This document shows, piece after piece, positions 62,701 through 64,000 of a stretch of DNA of 64,000 nt. Position 1 is the first letter of the stretch; the number at the start of each line of letters is the position of its first letter. Source of the DNA: Pseudophaeobacter sp. EL27 (GTDB lineage Bacteria > Pseudomonadota > Alphaproteobacteria > Rhodobacterales > Rhodobacteraceae); NCBI RefSeq assembly GCF_900313025.1, contig NZ_OMPQ01000004.1, forward strand, positions 61,387-125,386, read 5' to 3'. A program made the position numbers and the translations under genes. The notes under the pieces were generated by a model. It was not told the DNA's origin. It did not search any database and worked only from the letters and a program-made list of their open reading frames with translations.

Positions 62701-62766
62701 CTTTGGGACCAAAGGTCGCTTAAAATAAGAGAGCGTTTGGCTCATCAGGTTTGGGGCAGTGCTATG
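62701..62766 (-). repeat. mobile-element end fragment shared with 5317-5384
   Basis: The minus-strand sequence contains CATAG, GATGAGCCAAACGCTC and CCTTTGGTCCCAAAG in the same order as at 5317-5384. It lies about 165 bp downstream of the truncated tyrosine recombinase. Confidence 0.6.
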
Positions 62767-62931
62767 GTCCAACTCTGTGGTACGCGGCAGTAAATTCGGC
62801 GGCGTAAACCTTGGACGATTCACAGTGCAGCAACGAACCCCCCAGCACATGATCTGGAGAAGCTGCATCGCAGTCTTAGATGATCTGGCCAAGGTCGGCT
62901 GTGGGCCGCCTGTGTAGGCGACCCAGAAATG

Positions 62932-63348
62932 TTATATTTCAATGGCTTCAGCAATGGCCAGGGCATCCTCAAGTTCAACACCAAGATACCTGACCGTGCT
63001 GTCCATCTTTGTGTGCCCCAACAAAAGCTGGACGGCGCGAAGGTTGCCTGTTTTCTTGTAGATCTGAGTGACTTTCGTGCGTCGTATCGAATGTGTGCCA
63101 TACGCACTGGCTTCCAGCCCGATCGACGTGACCCAGTCCCGAACAATCCGTGCATACTGGCGTGTCGAAATGTGAAGGCGCTCATGAAATCGACCTGGCC
63201 AAAGATACTCTGATCCGACCATCAGTTCGTTTTCCATCCATTTTTCGACGGAAGCACGGGTGCCTTCCGATATCTCAAACCGGACTGGCTTCTGCGTCTT
63301 GCTCTGCAGTACTGAGGCGCGTTCCTTGATCTGGCCAGACGCCAACAT
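62932..63348 (-). pseudogene. tyrosine recombinase (integrase), N-terminally truncated by IS3
   Basis: About 139 codons of the catalytic domain of a phage-integrase-family recombinase. The HxxR box lies in YGTHSIRRTKVTQIY, the GH box in LLLGHTKMDSTVRYLG and the tyrosine nucleophile in VRYLG. The first Arg motif and the N-terminal domain are missing because the IS3 end (63348) replaces them; the first ATG of the remnant uses the IS T. The frame stays open into the IS antisense strand up to 63498, which is a chance extension. An element of this type, with the shared end at 62701, probably carried the gene. Confidence 0.85.
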
Positions 63349-63404
63349 GAGCCTCCCCCAAAAAATTGGTCCGCGCCTATGATTAGGAAAGCGGAGGACC
63401 ATAG

Positions 63405-63683
63405 ATGGCGACGAAGAGACCGAAGCCCGAAGAGATTGTCGTGAAGTTGCGGCAGGTTGAAGTTCTGATGGGGCAAGGCATGCCCCGTATTGACGCAATC
63501 AGACAGATCAGCGTGACTGAACAAACCTACTACCGTTGGAAGAAGAAGTATGGCGGAATGGGCACGGAACAACTCAAGGAACTGAAGCGGCTACAGAAAG
63601 AGAACGAGCGTCTACGTCGGGCGGTTTCTGATCTGACATTAGATAAGTTGATCCTGAAGGAAGCCGCATCGGGAAACTTCTGA
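63405..63683 (+). CDS. IS3-family transposase OrfA
   Basis: A 92-aa OrfA with the helix-turn-helix TEQTYYRWKKKYGG and a leucine-zipper-like segment. It is nearly identical to the copy at 4981-5259. ATG 63405 follows GGAGGACC. OrfB continues in the -1 frame. Confidence 0.93.
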   Translation: MATKRPKPEEIVVKLRQVEVLMGQGMPRIDAIRQISVTEQTYYRWKKKYGGMGTEQLKELKRLQKENERLRRAVSDLTLDKLILKEAASGNF

Positions 63684-64000
63684 GCCCCTCGCGTAGGCGG
63701 GCCTGCATCGACCATGTGCGTAGTCAGTTCAAGGTTTCTGAACGACGGGTTTGTCGCGTTCTGGGCCAGCACCGATCTACACAACGCCGATTACCACGTG
63801 GACGCGCTGACGAAGAACGCTTGGTTGAGGATATGATCGAGCTGACGCGCCAGTTTGGTCGATATGGCTACCGTCGAGTCGCTGCCCTGTTGAGAGACGC
63901 AGGCTGGCAAGTGAACGACAAACGCGTCGAACGGCTTTGGCGACGTGAGGGGCTTAAAGTGCCCATGAAACAACCTAAGAAAGGACGGCTCTGGCTCAAT
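63683..64000 (+). CDS. IS3-family transposase OrfB, partial (window end)
   Basis: The -1 frame relative to OrfA encodes SPSRRRACIDHVRSQFKVS, then RLVEDMIELTRQFGRYGYRR and WQVNDKRVERLWRREGLKV, the same N-terminal part of OrfB as in copy 1. The catalytic region lies beyond the window, so it cannot be said whether the stop codon of copy 1 is shared. Confidence 0.88.

Larger units (their letters stand above)
63348..64000 (+). mobile_element. IS3-family insertion sequence, copy 2 (incomplete at window end)
   Basis: It starts TGAGCCTCCCCC at 63348 and is nearly identical to the inverted copy 1 over the sequence seen. It carries an intact OrfA and the beginning of OrfB. Left flank is AACA. The right end lies beyond the window, so its target duplication cannot be judged. 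Confidence 0.92.

Noticed and set aside
62482..62892. 136-aa minus-strand ORF
   Set aside because: It overlaps DUF1415 and the mobile-element end; part of its sequence only reflects that end.
63348..63498. N-terminus of the integrase continuing into the IS
   Set aside because: The frame is the antisense of IS3 OrfA; the true recombinase sequence begins at the IS end.

Overview
The window looks like a chromosome or large-plasmid segment of a Roseobacter-group alphaproteobacterium (Rhodobacterales). The signs are the gene families (an RpoE-ChrR singlet-oxygen locus like that of Rhodobacter sphaeroides, TRAP and ABC importers, BCCT and glycine-betaine demethylase genes, DUF1989), GC-rich codon use, and many partly decayed insertion sequences. 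No rRNA, tRNA or CRISPR was seen.

Layout. 1-4.1 kb: a low-GC orphan gene, dispersed intergenic repeats and a BCCT osmolyte transporter. 4.1-5.4 kb: an IS3-family element and a short mobile-element end that have cut off the 5' part of nrdE. 5.4-9.4 kb: nrdE remnant, intact nrdF, then the convergent gbcBA pair (Rieske N-demethylase and its reductase) behind a cobalamin riboswitch. 9.4-10.5 kb: an octamer tandem repeat, a small ORF and another dispersed repeat. 10.5-17.7 kb: a TRAP importer, a three-subunit FAD/[2Fe-2S] amine or imino-acid dehydrogenase, a RidA protein and a divergent LysR regulator. 18.3-26.6 kb: a membrane-lipid and singlet-oxygen cluster (DUF3833, GPH/MFS carrier, chalcone-isomerase-like, CFA-synthase-like, amine-oxidase-like, DUF1365, SDR, fasciclin) ending with chrR-rpoE. 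Three well-matched RpoE-type promoters (TGATCC, 18-bp spacer, TA-rich -10) are readable in the DNA. 26.8-28.6 kb: a graveyard of a GntR fragment, an IS3 remnant with two palindromic inserts and an IS5-type remnant.

28.7-41.6 kb: a catabolic cluster (azoreductase-like, NTF2-like proteins, amidase, polysaccharide-deacetylase/allantoinase-like, amidohydrolase, DUF1989, SDR, VOC) divergent from a Liv-type ABC importer, with an HxlR regulator. 41.9-58.3 kb: an amidase, a ribose-type importer, a spermidine/putrescine-type importer, two SGNH hydrolases, two paralogous small secreted dimeric-barrel proteins, two GcvA-like LysR regulators and a secreted metallo-hydrolase/thioredoxin/IalB-like trio. 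58.4-59.9 kb: an IS30 remnant next to a truncated btuB that still carries its cobalamin riboswitch. 60.1-62.7 kb: iron alcohol dehydrogenase, thioesterase and a DUF1415 protein. 62.7-64 kb: a truncated tyrosine recombinase and a second IS3 copy that runs off the window.

The window is a chain of import-and-degrade modules for small nitrogenous or acylated compounds. It is bracketed by inverted IS3 copies, each next to related fragments of one integrase-bearing element. Points most worth following: B12 riboswitch control of a betaine-type demethylase beside a broken btuB and a broken nrdE; the duplicated importer/SGNH/secreted-barrel/LysR modules; and the palindromic mini-elements inside a dead IS.
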